In this document: one piece after another, positions 5,461-5,727 of the stretch
Position numbering within the stretch: position 1 is the first letter of the stretch
How the letters are laid out: every line of letters begins with the position of its first letter
Source of the DNA: Clostridiales bacterium
GTDB taxonomy: Bacteria; Bacillota; Clostridia; Lachnospirales; WRAX01
DNA length: 5,727 nucleotides
Assembly (NCBI GenBank): GCA_031271375.1
Contig: JAISVU010000343.1
Coordinates: 1-5,727 of the forward strand
Reading direction: 5' to 3'
Position numbers and translations under genes: made by a program
The notes under the pieces: generated by a model
Told to the model about the DNA's origin: nothing
Database searches by the model: none
The model's input: only the letters and a program-made list of their open reading frames with translations

Positions 5461-5727
5461 CGGCAAAAAGCAAGCCATGCGTCTGTGCCTATACATATAC
5501 CATTATATCTATGAAGGCGGGCATATCCATCGCGGCGATGCCCGGCATGTTCGAGCGGGCAACCGCGTTCGATACTGGTTTGACATCGGCATTACAAGGG
5601 GCCGACCGGAATACTATATGCCGACAGAGAGGCAAATGTCACGCTTCATACCGGAATATTCACCGACGGGAAACCTCATACCGCCCGTTGGCGCGTAAGG
5701 GCCTACAGCGAACTAGGCGATGCGTCC
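5461..5727. other. unassigned right end, possible divergent gene start or decayed coding sequence
   Basis: This stretch follows the operator and runs to the window edge. On the plus strand one frame has an ATG at 5477 and stops at 5696-5698 (73 codons; peptide with EGGHIH and YWFDIGITRG). A second frame has an ATG at 5511 (MKAGISIAAMPGMFERATAF) and is open to the edge. A third frame is open from just after a TGA at 5581-5583 to the edge without any start codon, and reads more protein-like (YADREANVTLHTGIFTDGK, then TARWRVRAYSELGD). Neither ATG has a clear SD and no plus-strand -10/-35 pair is convincing. Minus-strand frames are all interrupted. I recognise no family. Alternatives are a non-coding upstream region, or the start of a divergent gene with a frameshift. 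No tRNA or rRNA is visible. Confidence 0.35.
5519..5548. repeat. cluster of short overlapping palindromes
   Basis: Three overlapping inverted repeats are visible: CATCGC-G-GCGATG (5528-5540), ATGCC-C-GGCAT (5538-5548), and GGGCAT (5519-5524) with ATGCCC (5538-5543) across a 13-nt loop. They share bases and so would be alternative structures. They could be a protein-binding region upstream of the promoter or a feature of a coding sequence; the sequence does not decide this. Confidence 0.4.

Noticed and set aside
5477..5698. 73-codon plus-strand frame as an independent small gene
   Set aside because: It has no SD, no promoter and no recognisable family, and it competes with two other open frames over the same bases. 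It is kept only as part of the unresolved right-end region.
1..5727. CRISPR arrays, tRNA or rRNA genes, insertion sequences, toxin-antitoxin or phage genes
   Set aside because: I looked for regularly spaced repeats, tRNA T-loop signatures, transposase motifs and paired small genes on both strands and found none that hold up.

Overview
The window looks like a carbohydrate-uptake locus from a Gram-positive Firmicute, most likely a Clostridia-type gut or environmental anaerobe. This rests on the strong AAGGAGG/GGAGG ribosome binding sites, a Firmicute-style lipoprotein binding protein with a Gly/Ala/Ser/Asp-rich linker after the lipid Cys, a CUT1 ABC importer with no ATPase gene of its own beside it, a LacI-family regulator and intermediate GC content. 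No species can be named from the sequence alone.

Layout. Positions 1-227 (+) hold the 3' end of a GH13 subfamily 18 phosphorylase, closest to sucrose phosphorylase (GtfA). It converges tail to tail, with a 15-nt gap, on a five-gene minus-strand operon that covers most of the window. In transcription order (right to left) the operon encodes a sugar-binding lipoprotein (5345-4008), a MalF-type permease (3929-3045), a MalG-type permease (3045-2218), a LacI-type repressor (2201-1227) and a cytoplasmic CE7 acetyl-xylan esterase/cephalosporin-C deacetylase (1205-243). The four junctions are, in order, about 78 nt containing a strong hairpin, a 1-nt overlap, 16 nt and 21 nt. This points to a single transcript.

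Control region. Minus-strand transcription starts from a near-consensus sigma-A promoter: TTGACA at 5432-5427, a 17-bp spacer and TACAAT at 5409-5404. A 24-bp CG-centred palindrome of LacI-operator type (5423-5446) covers the -35 box completely. The simplest reading is that the encoded LacI protein represses its own operon here and is released by a sugar ligand. The predicted mRNA would begin within or next to a small stem-loop (5368-5398), followed by a strong SD. A 12-bp-stem hairpin between the binding-protein and permease genes has no U-tract and probably sets the binding protein to permease ratio.

Working model (inference). The lipoprotein and two permeases import an oligosaccharide using a shared MsmX/MsmK-type ATPase encoded elsewhere. 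The CE7 esterase removes acetyl groups inside the cell. A neighbouring phosphorylase may split the deacetylated glucoside.

The right end (about 5461-5727) has no gene I can assign. All three plus-strand frames contain long open stretches, no start codon has a convincing SD, and there is a cluster of short palindromes. It may be the start of a divergent gene, possibly frameshifted or decayed, or an upstream regulatory region. Nothing in the window amounts to a clearly new system. The most worthwhile items are the promoter/operator/leader architecture, the esterase inside the importer operon, and the unresolved right end.
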